NCBI RefSeq assembly: GCF_030532715.1 | Contig: NZ_JAUNKO010000006.1 | Span: 1-64,000 of the forward strand | Direction of reading: 5' to 3' | Origin: Corynebacterium sp. | GTDB lineage: Bacteria > Actinomycetota > Actinomycetes > Mycobacteriales > Mycobacteriaceae | Length of the DNA: 64,000 nucleotides | In this document: positions 18,272 through 27,621 of the stretch, one piece after another | Layout: every line of letters begins with the position of its first letter | Numbering within the stretch: position 1 is the stretch's first letter | Translations under genes and position numbers: made by a program | Notes under the pieces: generated by a model | Told to the model about the DNA's origin: nothing | Databases searched by the model: none | Seen by the model: the letters and a program-made list of their open reading frames with translations, nothing else

Positions 18272-18736
18272 ATGTCGAATGCTTCGCCTGAGGAAATTGC
18301 CGCTCTTATCCGCCCATCCCTGACACAGTTATATGTGACATACTTCCGCCGCGCCGATCAATCTGATCTCACCGGCCCACAGCTCACAATCATGACGCGC
18401 CTCGCCGAAAACGGCCCTTCCCGCATTAATGAGGTGGCGCGCCGCGAAGGTATCCGGATGCCTACGGCTTCCAACGCCCTCCATCAACTCGAACAGCGCG
18501 GAATGATCGAACGATTGCGCGATACGGCAGATCGCCGCGGAGTGAGAGTGAGACTCACGGCCCTAGGCCGCACCGAGTTAGAACGTGTTGGTGCGGAACG
18601 TACGCGCTATCTCGCCGAGATGCTCAGTACACTGGAGCCGGAACAACTGGAAACCATCAGCGCCTTGGCGCCGCTCATTCAGCAACTGGCAGTGAATTAC
18701 GCTTCTGCAACGTTTAAGGACGAGCCCAAGGACTAA
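18272..18736 (+). CDS. MarR-family transcriptional regulator
   Basis: 154 aa with a winged helix-turn-helix (about 40-110; recognition region RMPTASNALHQLEQRGMIER and wing DTADRRGVRVRLT). MarR proteins are dimeric repressors released by ligands or oxidation. The UspA gene follows 26 bp downstream, probably in one operon. Position and length agree with the corynebacterial envelope/stress regulator MalR, but I cannot confirm identity. Divergent from DUF5318. Confidence 0.9.
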   Translation: MSNASPEEIAALIRPSLTQLYVTYFRRADQSDLTGPQLTIMTRLAENGPSRINEVARREGIRMPTASNALHQLEQRGMIERLRDTADRRGVRVRLTALGRTELERVGAERTRYLAEMLSTLEPEQLETISALAPLIQQLAVNYASATFKDEPKD

Positions 18737-18762
18737 CATCAGCTCGGAGGTTTGGCTGATCG

Positions 18763-19722
18763 ATGCCCAAGAAGGACTCAACGACCACCCCTGACGATGC
18801 TGGCGCACCTGAGCCATTAAAGGTTCTCATTGCGTGGCGTGACGGGGATTCCGGCACCGAGGCCATTTCGTTTGCTGCTTGGTTGGCGCGCACCACGCCG
18901 ATTCGGGTTCGCGCGGTCACAGTGTTTACGCGCCCGTGGCCGACCACATCGCTGAATAAGCTTGGCAAAAAGTACCGCAAGTGGTTGAAAAAGGAGTCCG
19001 CCCGCTACGCTGCGGCGATTAAGAAGGAGTTGGCGGCTGCGGGTTTGCCCAAGGAGTTTTGGGACGACGAGGTTTCCGTGTTTTTGGATGGTACTTCGGA
19101 GACCGCATTGCTCACTCAGGCTGCCACGGCATTTGACGCGCATTTGGTGGTGCTTGGTTCACAGGGGGGTGCGCCGAAGGGTCGTTTTCGCGCGGGTTCT
19201 ACGGCGGACGCTATGTTGCATTCTTCACCGCGTCCGTTGGGGTTAATGCCGCGTTCGGTGAAGCTTTCCAAGCGCGGGGTGACGCGTATTACCTGCGCAT
19301 TCGTGGATACTGACGACGCCTCGGACTTGATCAATAGCGCCGCGGACCTCGCGCACCTGTGGCACATTCCGCTTCGTGTGATCACGTTCGCCCCTGAGGA
19401 ACTAACCGAGGACCTTGGCCCGAATTTTGATTTGGAAAGCGAGCTGACTCATGAGTGGCGGGAGCATTCCTTGGCGTTTCTCGACCGTGTGCACGACGCC
19501 GTCTTGGAGCGCCACCCGCAGCTTTCCGTAACCACGGAGATTGGCTCTGGCAAGGGGTGGTCTGAGGCGATGAACTCCCTGAAATGGAAAAAGGGCGACT
19601 TATTGTATGTGGGTTCGACCCCGCTGGGGCATTTTGAGCGGGTGTTTATCGGCTCCACCACTACGGAGATTTTGCACCATACACCAGTTCCCATGCTGAT
19701 TAAACCGGCGGCATCACGGTAA
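18763..19722 (+). CDS. universal stress protein, tandem UspA domains
   Basis: 319 aa made of two UspA domains (about 18-160 and 170-315). The ATP-binding pattern G-2x-G-9x-G(S/T) is visible near 125-150 in the first domain (GSQGGAPKGRFRAGSTAD) and near 285-300 in the second (GSTPLGHFERVFIGSTT). Such proteins bind ATP and modulate stress survival. In a probable operon with the MarR gene; an SDR gene follows 11 bp later. Confidence 0.9.
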   Translation: MPKKDSTTTPDDAGAPEPLKVLIAWRDGDSGTEAISFAAWLARTTPIRVRAVTVFTRPWPTTSLNKLGKKYRKWLKKESARYAAAIKKELAAAGLPKEFWDDEVSVFLDGTSETALLTQAATAFDAHLVVLGSQGGAPKGRFRAGSTADAMLHSSPRPLGLMPRSVKLSKRGVTRITCAFVDTDDASDLINSAADLAHLWHIPLRVITFAPEELTEDLGPNFDLESELTHEWREHSLAFLDRVHDAVLERHPQLSVTTEIGSGKGWSEAMNSLKWKKGDLLYVGSTPLGHFERVFIGSTTTEILHHTPVPMLIKPAASR

Positions 19723-19733
19723 CCTCGGCAGGC

Positions 19734-20381
19734 ATGAGATATGCGTTTGTTTCTGGGGCCAGCGGCGGCGTCGGCCTAGAGGTTGCCCGCCAGTTGCGTG
19801 ACGCCGGTTGGCAGGTGACCGCCCATTACCGCACCCAGCCCGGCGAGCTTGATGGGGTGACCTGGTGGCAGGCGGATTTGTGCGCTGATTACACCACTCC
19901 GGCGTGCACACATCTCGACGCCCTCGTGCACTGCGCAGGGGTGGCTACCCTTGGCCGAGTCGCAGATGCCCCACCGGAGGATTGGTTGACGGCGATGGCG
20001 GTCAATCTGCATGCCCCAGTTGCACTCACAAATCGACTGTTGCCGGCGTTGCGCTCCGCGGCTGGGCATGTGGTGTATTTGAATTCCGGCGCCGGTCTCC
20101 GCGCCAACCCCAATTGGGGGGCCTATGCCGCAAGTAAATTCGCCGCACGCGCTTGGTGTGACGCGTTGCGTGCGGAAGAACCGTCAATCCGCGTCACCAG
20201 CATTCACCCAGGCCGCATTGATACCCCGATGCAACATCGCGTGGTTGAGCAGGAACAAGGCGAATACGATGCGTCTGCATACTTGCGGCCGAGCACAGTT
20301 GCGGCGGCGGTGGTGCACGCCCTGACTACCCCCGATGACTGTGAGCCTACCGAGGTGATTCTTCGCCCGCGAACCCATTAA
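19734..20381 (+). CDS. short-chain dehydrogenase/reductase
   Basis: 215 aa, slightly short for a classical SDR. Rossmann motif near the N-terminus (SGASGGVGLEVA, residues 7-18) and catalytic Y-x3-K in YAASKFAARAW. The R just after the first strand suggests NADP(H). Substrate unknown. It starts 11 bp after uspA and is followed after 9 bp by a membrane protein gene, so it is probably part of one transcript. Confidence 0.88.
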   Translation: MRYAFVSGASGGVGLEVARQLRDAGWQVTAHYRTQPGELDGVTWWQADLCADYTTPACTHLDALVHCAGVATLGRVADAPPEDWLTAMAVNLHAPVALTNRLLPALRSAAGHVVYLNSGAGLRANPNWGAYAASKFAARAWCDALRAEEPSIRVTSIHPGRIDTPMQHRVVEQEQGEYDASAYLRPSTVAAAVVHALTTPDDCEPTEVILRPRTH

Positions 20382-20390
20382 AGTCAAAGT

Positions 20391-20909
20391 ATGCACGACC
20401 CCCAAGAGCATTTCCCCAACCATCCAGAAAACGATCTTCCGGGTGCCTTCGAGATTTCGGAGGAACTCCGTCGTGCCATCGAAGATCCCACGGGGAGAGA
20501 GCCGGGGGAGGAGCCACCGCCCAATTCAGCAGACCCAGACGACCCGTTGGTGCGGTTGGAACGCAATGTTGATTCCACCCGCCAGGCAATCAGCTTCGCG
20601 GTTGCTGTGCCGGCGTTGACGTTTCTCACTGCGTTTATCATTGCGATTATTTCCCGCACCACCGGCGGCCCGCTATGCGACGCTGGCATTTCCGATTGGA
20701 TCTGCAGCCGCCAATATGAAATCCTATTCCCGCTGGTCCCAGGGGCTATCGCACTGCTTGGAACCATCCTTGCCGCCTGGATTACCTACGCAAAGTGGCG
20801 TTCCTACCAGCGTTGGCGGCCATGGCTAGCAATCATTTGGTTCCTCATGCCGTTCACGCTGGGTTGGATGACTGGCTTTGGCACCATGTTGATCATTGGC
20901 CAGCGTTAG
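20391..20909 (+). CDS. membrane protein of unknown function
   Basis: 172 aa. The hydrophilic acidic N-terminus (about 1-65, DPDDP-rich) is followed by three predicted membrane helices (about 67-90, 115-138, 145-168). Two cysteines in the external loop (CDAG...WICSR) could form a disulfide. No recognised domain. Last gene of the MarR-Usp-SDR run; its stop overlaps that of the convergent sialidase-like gene by 4 bp. Confidence 0.7.
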   Translation: MHDPQEHFPNHPENDLPGAFEISEELRRAIEDPTGREPGEEPPPNSADPDDPLVRLERNVDSTRQAISFAVAVPALTFLTAFIIAIISRTTGGPLCDAGISDWICSRQYEILFPLVPGAIALLGTILAAWITYAKWRSYQRWRPWLAIIWFLMPFTLGWMTGFGTMLIIGQR

Positions 20910-21943
20910 CTGGGCACGCTGAACAGCGCATAGCGCAGGCTACCTGCGGATTCGTACACGATGTGCAGGTGTTCGCCGTGCCACAACGCGTCCGCATACC
21001 CGAATGGCTCATCCGGCCCGAGTTCCGCAAACTCCTGCCAGCCGCCTCGCCGGTGGACAGCTATGCGCCCGCCGATGCGCCCCTGCGCCGCATAAACCAG
21101 CAGCAATCCGCAGGGTGCGTGCACGAGCGTGGCGTTGCAAGCTGCCGCCGCGGGTATCGACGCCCACCGCACCGGCTCCCAGCTTCGCCCAAGGTCACGC
21201 GAGGTACTCCACCAGCGCCCGAGGCGACCACTGCGGTACGCGGTCGTTGAACGCGCCGACATAACCAATGATTCACCAACTGTTTCGATCGCAGATTCGT
21301 CGCAATCGCTTCCGCATGGTTGGCCAGGACACCAGCTGCGCCCACGGTCGGTGCTGCGCCAGGTTACGTGCCGCGTGGAACCGTCTGCACAGCGCGCCAC
21401 CGCAGGTTGCAACCACACGTCGTCGACGACAATCCCATGGCCACTGGTGGCAAACACCCCCGCATACTCAACCGCCACGTCCCCGGTAATGGTGGAAAAC
21501 TCCCAGGTTGCGCCGAAGTCATCGGAAACGCCAAGCTCAACATGGAGGGTGTCACGGGCAGCATCGTCGCGCCACGGCACTGACCCAAAGAAACCAACGT
21601 CGGCACTCCGAGCATGGAACAGCACCACGCGCTCGCCGTCGGAAACGAAGGAGGGGTCGGAGAAACCGGTTTGGGGTTCGAGCACCCCGCGCCGCAACAC
21701 TTCCGGTTCTCCGTCGCGGAGCAGGAGCAGCGAATTCGGGTTCGGCAGGTCCGCGGCCATTGCGCCGCCGATGCGCTCCCAATCGGTATGTACGGGTGTA
21801 GTGCGCGCATCGCACGCTACGAGGATCCGCCCACCCACCTGCGTAATCGCTGGGGCGCGCACCTCCACAACGCCCGGCACGAGCGTATCGACGTCGCGGG
21901 GGTCAAGCAACAGGCGATCCGCCTCAAGGCGCAACGTCAGCAT
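20906..21943 (-). CDS. sialidase-like BNR/Asp-box protein
   Basis: 345 aa, a predicted six-bladed propeller. Three Asp-box (SxDxGxxW) motifs are visible: SDDFGATW, STDRGRSW and SRDLGRSW. The arginine of the sialidase RIP motif appears as EVRAPA (R29), with Ala in place of Ile. It lacks a signal peptide, so it would be cytoplasmic, unlike secreted NanH enzymes. Start ATG at 21943 overlaps the end of the upstream monooxygenase gene by 20 bp. Sialidase, another exo-glycosidase or a non-catalytic propeller are all possible. Confidence 0.75.
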   Translation of the reverse strand: MLTLRLEADRLLLDPRDVDTLVPGVVEVRAPAITQVGGRILVACDARTTPVHTDWERIGGAMAADLPNPNSLLLLRDGEPEVLRRGVLEPQTGFSDPSFVSDGERVVLFHARSADVGFFGSVPWRDDAARDTLHVELGVSDDFGATWEFSTITGDVAVEYAGVFATSGHGIVVDDVWLQPAVARCADGSTRHVTWRSTDRGRSWCPGQPCGSDCDESAIETVGESLVMSARSTTAYRSGRLGRWWSTSRDLGRSWEPVRWASIPAAAACNATLVHAPCGLLLVYAAQGRIGGRIAVHRRGGWQEFAELGPDEPFGYADALWHGEHLHIVYESAGSLRYALFSVPS

Positions 21944-22265
21944 CCTGCGGTGCGGATCCGAGGACCACCTCAAACTCCAGCAATTCGGCCTTTTGTGCCA
22001 CCGGCTTCTTTTCGCCCCCATGTGCGGGGGAGTTTTCCTTGGAAGCCTTGCGTGCATCCCCATCGCGCCACGCAACATAGGACGCTTCGTCTGCCCATTG
22101 GGTCACCACAAAGTAGCGGCTCTCGCCAGCGATTGGGCGCAGTAATTGGAAGCCTTCGAAACCGGGAGCGTCGTCCACCACGTGTTTACGGGCGGCGAAT
22201 CGTTGTTCAAGTTCCTCTCCGTGGCCTTCGGGAACGGTCAGGGCGTTGATTTTCACAATACTCAT
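21924..22265 (-). CDS. ABM-fold monooxygenase, probable haem-degrading enzyme
   Basis: 113 aa, antibiotic-biosynthesis-monooxygenase (ferredoxin-like dimer) domain with the N-terminal NALTV strand and a W in VVTQWADEASYVAWRDG, as in IsdG/MhuD/HmoA-type haem oxygenases. Real start is ATG at 22265; the longer open frame upstream reads into the TrhO gene. A DtxR-like box abuts the start codon, which supports an iron/haem role. No iron ligand can be proven from sequence alone. Confidence 0.8.
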   Translation of the reverse strand: MSIVKINALTVPEGHGEELEQRFAARKHVVDDAPGFEGFQLLRPIAGESRYFVVTQWADEASYVAWRDGDARKASKENSPAHGGEKKPVAQKAELLEFEVVLGSAPQDADVAP

Positions 22266-22284
22266 GCGACTTAGCCTACCCTTA
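22266..22284 (-). promoter_or_regulatory. candidate DtxR/IdeR iron box before the haem monooxygenase gene
   Basis: On the minus strand TAAGGGTAGGCTAAGTCGC agrees with TWAGGTTAGSCTAACCTWA at 13 of 19 positions, and at 13 of the first 14. It ends at the base before the ATG, so the same bases (TAGGCT, seven bases before ATG) could be the -10 element of a leaderless message. Confidence 0.5.
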
Positions 22285-23169
22285 AGCCTTCTGTGTGTCG
22301 GCGTTGTCGCCGCAGTGGGAATACTCGGGGCTTGCCGCACATGCCTCACACAACAACACTTGCTCCCTGCACGCTCCATTGTCGCAGTTGACAAACGTGT
22401 TGGTGGGGGCGTTGCAATGCACGCAGTGTCCTAATTGCGCGGCGTCGTCACCGAATTCCACATGCATACGGCGATCAAACACGTACAAGGAGCCCTCCCA
22501 CAGCCCGTCGTTGCCGAATTGTTCACCGTAGCGCACAATGCCACCGTCGATTTGGTACACCTCGGTGAAGCCGCGGTTTACCATAAGCGCGGATAGCACC
22601 TCGCAGCGAATACCTCCGGTGCAATAGGTGACCACCGGTTTATCTTTCAGGTGATCATATTTCCCGGAATCCAGCTCGGGGATGAAGTCGTGGGTGGTGC
22701 GCACATCGGGCACGATCGCGCCTTTGAACTTGCCAATCTGCGCCTCCATGGCATTACGGCCGTCAAAAAACACCACCTCATCACCGCGTTCCGCCACGAG
22801 CTCGTTGACCTCAGCGGGGGAGAGGTGTGTGCCACCGCCAATCACCCCGTCCACGTCAACTTTCAGTTCGCCGGGTGCGCCGAAGGACACGACCTCATCA
22901 CGCACCTTTACCGAAAGTTTCGGAAAGTCCTCGGCGCCGCCTTCCGACCATTTGAATTCAATGCCTTTGAAATATTCCTTGGTTTTCCGTACGTAGCGTT
23001 TGCACGCGCGGATTTCCCCGCCCACGGTGCCGTTGATGCCGTGTTCGGAAACGAGGATCCGGCCCCGCAGCCCGAGGGATTCACACAGGTCCCGCTGCCA
23101 CAGCATCACCGCCTTCGGGTCCGCGATGGGCTGGAACTTGTAGTACAGGAGGATCTTGCTCTGGGCCAT
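22282..23169 (-). CDS. trhO: tRNA uridine(34) 5-hydroxylase, rhodanese family (TrhO/YceA)
   Basis: 295 aa. N-terminal acylphosphatase-like UPF0176 domain (about 1-100), central rhodanese domain with the active-site cysteine in [10 protein letters not shown] (about 175-185), and a C-terminal Cys-rich zinc-like module ([21 protein letters not shown]). TrhO makes ho5U34 in tRNAs with oxygen. ATG at 23169 begins [12 protein letters not shown], the usual N-terminus; the upstream extension is unsupported. Divergent from the siderophore-interacting protein gene. Confidence 0.92.
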   Translation of the reverse strand: MAQSKILLYYKFQPIADPKAVMLWQRDLCESLGLRGRILVSEHGINGTVGGEIRACKRYVRKTKEYFKGIEFKWSEGGAEDFPKLSVKVRDEVVSFGAPGELKVDVDGVIGGGTHLSPAEVNELVAERGDEVVFFDGRNAMEAQIGKFKGAIVPDVRTTHDFIPELDSGKYDHLKDKPVVTYCTGGIRCEVLSALMVNRGFTEVYQIDGGIVRYGEQFGNDGLWEGSLYVFDRRMHVEFGDDAAQLGHCVHCNAPTNTFVNCDNGACREQVLLCEACAASPEYSHCGDNADTQKA

Positions 23170-23208
23170 GCATTGAGTGTAAATCCCAGCACACACCCGT
23201 CGGATAAA

Positions 23209-23227
23209 TTAGGGTACCCTTTCTTTA
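23209..23227 (+). promoter_or_regulatory. candidate DtxR/IdeR iron box before the siderophore-interacting protein gene
   Basis: TTAGGGTACCCTTTCTTTA matches 13 of 19 consensus positions and contains the palindrome AGGGTACCCT. It overlaps a TAAATT -10-like hexamer (23205-23210) and ends at the start codon, a position suited to repression. Confidence 0.5.
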
Positions 23228-24045
23228 TGGCGTTGAGAAACTCATTATATAAAGCCAGTGTCAAAGGATTGGCCCGCGCGGCATCACGAACCATGGATTT
23301 ACCTCACCGCGAACCCCGCAAGGAGCTGTGCCGAGCGCGCGTGGTCCGCGTAGTTGACCTCGCCCCTCAGCTGCGCCGGATTACCTTACGCGACGCTCTT
23401 TTTCACGATATTGAGCTAACAGGCGCCGATGAATATGTGGGGTTGATTATGCCAAAGCCGGGGCAGGCGTTAACGATGCCTGACCCGAGCATATTGAACA
23501 TTCGCGCCGCGGTGAAACACCTACCCGTGAGCTTGCGCTGGTACACCATCCGCGAATTGCGTAACGACGCCGCGGAAATCGACCTAGACATTGTCACCCA
23601 CGGAACCTCGGGGCCAGGCTCCACGTGGGCCATTCTTGCGCAGGAAGGCAACGAGGTGGGCGTGCGCTTTATGAGCTCGTGCCATTACCAGCACACCGGC
23701 CAGCAGTTCTACCTGGCAGATCCGACCGCAGCACCTGCCTTGCGCAGTATTGTGGCAACACTGCCCGAGGAGGAAAAAGCCCGAACCCACGTGTTACTCA
23801 ACGGCGCGGCGGACGAATTGGAGCCGCATTTCCCAACCGCCGGGCTAGCTTCCGTAACGCGGAATCGAGACGTCACGGACTTCGTCCAAGATTTGCCATT
23901 CGATCCCTCCGAATTGAACTATGCGTGGCTGTGTGGGGAATCGTCCCTAGTAACGAGCATGCGCCGCGCTCTAGTATCCCAACAGGTTCCAAAAAAGCGG
24001 ATCCTGTTTTCTGGATACTGGAAGCGCGGCGCAGCCCGTACCTAG
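23227..24045 (+). CDS. siderophore-interacting protein (FAD-binding ferric reductase type)
   Basis: 272 aa. FAD-binding domain (about 35-140; SLRWYTIREL is the flavin-binding segment of this family), followed by the SIP C-terminal domain with LNGAADELE and the terminal GYWKRG motif. Family members (ViuB, YqjH) release iron by reducing ferri-siderophores with NAD(P)H. ATG at 23227 begins just after a DtxR-like box. Convergent with mksB, 27 bp apart. Confidence 0.93.
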   Translation: MALRNSLYKASVKGLARAASRTMDLPHREPRKELCRARVVRVVDLAPQLRRITLRDALFHDIELTGADEYVGLIMPKPGQALTMPDPSILNIRAAVKHLPVSLRWYTIRELRNDAAEIDLDIVTHGTSGPGSTWAILAQEGNEVGVRFMSSCHYQHTGQQFYLADPTAAPALRSIVATLPEEEKARTHVLLNGAADELEPHFPTAGLASVTRNRDVTDFVQDLPFDPSELNYAWLCGESSLVTSMRRALVSQQVPKKRILFSGYWKRGAART

Positions 24046-24072
24046 CTCGACCTAGAACCTTGTCCTAGTACC

Positions 24073-27000
24073 TTATGTTTCCTCTTCCGAGTCTGTAGCA
24101 GTTATGTTGTCCTCTACATCTTGTTCAGAGTCTACACGGTGATTGCTGGAATGTCTTGCCTCATCTGCTGGCGCATCCTCAGCCGCGGCGGGTTCAGCAG
24201 CATTTGAAGCCGTTTCCTTCTCGGTCACGTTCTCGGCTTCCTTGTCAACCACCTTGTCGGCCTTCTCGTCGATTTCCTTGGGCACGCTCGCTGGCGCATC
24301 TTGGATGAGGAATTGACTGGTCATCGACTTTTTACGGTCCGCGCAAGTCACCACAGTGACGCCGCCGATGTAATCCTGCACCGTTTGCAGCATCTTCTCT
24401 GGGGTGGCCAACACCATATGGAAGCCGAATTTGGTGAACACGTCCATCGCCCGGCGGGTAAAGCGGGCGTCGGCGCGGTCAAACGCCTCATCGAGGATCA
24501 CGGTGCCATAGCGGGAGCAATCCCCAACTACGCATGTGCGGGCCCGGGCTTCGCTCAATCCCGCACCAGTGAGCTGGTAGCGCAACGCCGCCGCGAGACA
24601 GAAGAACACCAGTTTCTGCGCCTGCCCACCGGAAAGCCCCTCCGCAGAATCGTATACCGCGCCGCGGGAACCATCCAGGTTGAGCTCTACCCCGAGGAAG
24701 GTGACGTGCTTGCGGGTATCTAGACGCAGGCGGTAGATGCGTTCCGGAGATTCATCGGAAATCTTGAGCAGCTCGATGACTTCCTTGAGTTTGAGGAATC
24801 GTTCCTCGCTGTCAAGGGCGTCTTCGTCATTGAGCACACCATCAACCACTTCGCGCAGCTTGGCCACGAAGTCACGAGCCTCGGCGGGCAAAGCCTCCCG
24901 CGCCTCAATCTGCAAGTGCGCACCGGGTTCAAACTCGGTGGTGGAAAGCGACTCATTGATCAATTCCATAGCGTCGCGAATTTCCCGCGGGGCGCTCTGG
25001 ATTTGGTACAGCAACTTGTTGAGGTTCTGTTTCGTCTGCTCACGCAGCATTTCGCGGAACCGAGCCTCAAAGTTAGGCAGGTCGTCTTCCTCAAGGCGAG
25101 CAAGTAGTGCCGCGAAGTCACCGCGATAGGCCTGTTCGGCCACAAGGTCCCCGGAGCGCTCGGGCCAGCGGCTAAGGAACCCCAGCATGGCTTCCATGGC
25201 GAGGCGTTCCTGCCGCTGAATTTCCCGGTTGCATTTGGTGATCTGCTGGTTGAGTTCCTTGCTCACGCGGTCCTTCACCTGCAGGATATTGTCCGAGCGG
25301 ATAGAGCGCGTGTAATTGAGGAAGCGGCCGTTAAGACGCTCTTTTACCTCGTCGGTAAGCTCGCCGAAATCATCAGCCTTGTCTTTAAGCTCACGGCACA
25401 GGTTTTCGGATTGCCTGAGTTCTTGGAGGAAACCGCCGCGTTGGCTGGTCAGTTCCTCTGCCAAGCGCATGGCCTCCCGCAATTGGTCCTCCACCCCGGT
25501 GAAGCGCTGCTTAAGCTCCTTAAGTTCCACCTCGGCGTCGACAAGTTCATCAATGCGGTCCTGGCAGCGGCTCACTTCGCGCTTGCAGGCCTCAATATCG
25601 ATGGCGGAGAAATCGGTGACGCCGATGATTTCTCGGCCGGCGCGCAAGGATTCGTAATCCCGGTTCGTATTTTCCTCGAACACAGCGGCGTCTTCATCCG
25701 CCTTGGCTAGGCGCTGCTGGGCAGCGGCAATCGCAGAGGTCAGCGCGTCAATCTTGTCATCGTTGCTGCTGCTAAGAACCCAATGCGTGCGATCCGTAAG
25801 CAGTTGTCGGTCGTCTTTTTCGTGCTGGCGGGCGCTGTGCTTGACCTGTCCACTGCGGGTCACGGCGCGGCGCTGGCGGCGGAAATCCTCCAGCGAATCC
25901 ACACAGGTGTAATCAAACTTCAGTGCGAGCTGTTGTTGGATCCAGGTGTGGAACCTCCCCGGCTCCACCTGAATCTTCGTAGCCAGCGTGCCCGCGCGGA
26001 AGACCGCTTGGTTGCGGGGGTCATCCGCACCCGTCGACCGCACGTAGCTGAGCTTGGCGCCGAGGTTCGTCTTCTCCACTGCCTCCGTAAAGTCCGCGTA
26101 ATGTTCTTCCGGGACAAGCATGGTGCGGGCAAAGTCGTACATGACGCGTTCCGCAACCGCCTGCCACCGGTGCTCGTCTGGGTCCACCTGGATCAATTCG
26201 CCAATAAACGGCAGATCATTGTGCTGCAAGTCAAGCGCCGTACACAGCTCTTCCCGGGCGGTGAGTAGGGAACTGTCCATGGCAGAGTGGTACGTGCGCA
26301 CCGCGGACAGCTCCCCGCGGAGCATTTCCAACCTGTCCTGGATCACGCGGTGCGCGCCATACAATTCTTGACGCCGCGCGCTGTACTTCTGGGCCGCCTG
26401 CTCCAACTCCTCGCACAACTCCTGCACCTGCAGGCGCATATCGATAAACCCTTCGCGGGTTTCCGGGACGGTGGCGTCCAGCACCTCCGCGTTAGCCTCA
26501 AACTCGTCGCGCTCCTTCTGGGTGGCTACCAGCCGAATTCGGGCGCGCTCATGGTCGTGGCGGGCATTGACAAGGCCCAAACCCTCGCGCCCCTGGATCA
26601 GGTCTCGCACCTGGTCGCGCTCGTGCTGGTAGTGCTCCACCTGCTGCTTCGCCGCGGTGAGCTCCTCTTCCACACTGGTCACGCAGGCGCGCACCTCAAG
26701 GGTCTTCTTTTCCGCCTCGGTGAGCCGGTGGCCCGTAATAAAGCGTTCCAGATGGTCCCGGTCCGCAGTAGCCAGCTCTAGTTCTTTACGAGTGTTGGTA
26801 ATGCCCTCATTGGCCTTGCGGATAGGCGTCAGCGCCTGGATTTGCAGCCTCGCGTTCTGCACCGCCTGGTAGGCGGCGTTAAGCTCCGTAAACCCATCAA
26901 CAGCGGCGGCAGCGGTTTGCAGGGTCGGAGGTTCCGGCAGCATGAAATCCCGCATCAGCGCGTTCAGGTCGCCCAACGATTTCGCGGACTGCGTGCGGTG

Positions 27001-27621
27001 AAGCAGCGTCAACGCACCCTGGTCGGCGATGCCCAACTCCTTGCGCAGAGCATTCATAAACGGCGCGTGGTTGCGCTGTACCACGAGCAGCTCGGGCCAC
27101 GTGTGTTTCGCCTGGCGCAAGTTCAGCTCATCGCGCGCAAGATCCTCGCACTCCGCGAGGTCGGCCGCGCGAGGGAACAGCAAAAACAGGTTCACAATGT
27201 CGCTGGGGTGATGGCACTGCGCACTCAAAAACATCAAGCGCATCGCGGTGACCACGTTGCCCTTGTCGTCATCGTAGGTCAGCGCCACACCCGACCACTG
27301 CGGACCGGTACGCAAATACGACTGGGTAAGCTCGTCAAACTCGCTGGAATGCTCTCGACGCCACGCGCCACGGCAATACGTAATCAGGTTACGGCCCGAG
27401 CGGGTTCCGGAATCCTGGGCAGCCGCATTAAAGCGCACGGTGACAGGCGGGACAAGGACAACGGACACGGCGTCGATAAGCGTGGACTTACCGGAACCCG
27501 AGGCACCAGTAATCAGGTGCCCAGCACGAGCAATGTCAACGGTGTGCAGGCCGTGGAAGGTCCCCCAGTTATAGAGCTGGATTTGGGATAGTCGGAATTG
27601 TCCGTTGACATCACTATTCAT
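24073..27621 (-). CDS. mksB: MksB / JetC: SMC-like ATPase of an MksBEF (Wadjet-type) complex
   Basis: 1182 aa. Head-coil-head SMC architecture: Walker A ITGASGSGKST (K45), long heptad-rich coiled coils (about 290-470 and 640-900), ABC signature LSGGQAQK (about 994-1001) and Walker B TVILDEAFDRAD (about 1037-1047). With the two upstream genes it forms the MukBEF-like MksBEF condensin; in Wadjet nomenclature it is JetC. The last 110 residues are an acidic low-complexity tail. It overlaps mksE by 8 bp. No mksG/jetD nuclease gene follows: 27 bp downstream is the convergent SIP gene. Confidence 0.93.
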   Translation of the reverse strand: MNSDVNGQFRLSQIQLYNWGTFHGLHTVDIARAGHLITGASGSGKSTLIDAVSVVLVPPVTVRFNAAAQDSGTRSGRNLITYCRGAWRREHSSEFDELTQSYLRTGPQWSGVALTYDDDKGNVVTAMRLMFLSAQCHHPSDIVNLFLLFPRAADLAECEDLARDELNLRQAKHTWPELLVVQRNHAPFMNALRKELGIADQGALTLLHRTQSAKSLGDLNALMRDFMLPEPPTLQTAAAAVDGFTELNAAYQAVQNARLQIQALTPIRKANEGITNTRKELELATADRDHLERFITGHRLTEAEKKTLEVRACVTSVEEELTAAKQQVEHYQHERDQVRDLIQGREGLGLVNARHDHERARIRLVATQKERDEFEANAEVLDATVPETREGFIDMRLQVQELCEELEQAAQKYSARRQELYGAHRVIQDRLEMLRGELSAVRTYHSAMDSSLLTAREELCTALDLQHNDLPFIGELIQVDPDEHRWQAVAERVMYDFARTMLVPEEHYADFTEAVEKTNLGAKLSYVRSTGADDPRNQAVFRAGTLATKIQVEPGRFHTWIQQQLALKFDYTCVDSLEDFRRQRRAVTRSGQVKHSARQHEKDDRQLLTDRTHWVLSSSNDDKIDALTSAIAAAQQRLAKADEDAAVFEENTNRDYESLRAGREIIGVTDFSAIDIEACKREVSRCQDRIDELVDAEVELKELKQRFTGVEDQLREAMRLAEELTSQRGGFLQELRQSENLCRELKDKADDFGELTDEVKERLNGRFLNYTRSIRSDNILQVKDRVSKELNQQITKCNREIQRQERLAMEAMLGFLSRWPERSGDLVAEQAYRGDFAALLARLEEDDLPNFEARFREMLREQTKQNLNKLLYQIQSAPREIRDAMELINESLSTTEFEPGAHLQIEAREALPAEARDFVAKLREVVDGVLNDEDALDSEERFLKLKEVIELLKISDESPERIYRLRLDTRKHVTFLGVELNLDGSRGAVYDSAEGLSGGQAQKLVFFCLAAALRYQLTGAGLSEARARTCVVGDCSRYGTVILDEAFDRADARFTRRAMDVFTKFGFHMVLATPEKMLQTVQDYIGGVTVVTCADRKKSMTSQFLIQDAPASVPKEIDEKADKVVDKEAENVTEKETASNAAEPAAAEDAPADEARHSSNHRVDSEQDVEDNITATDSEEET

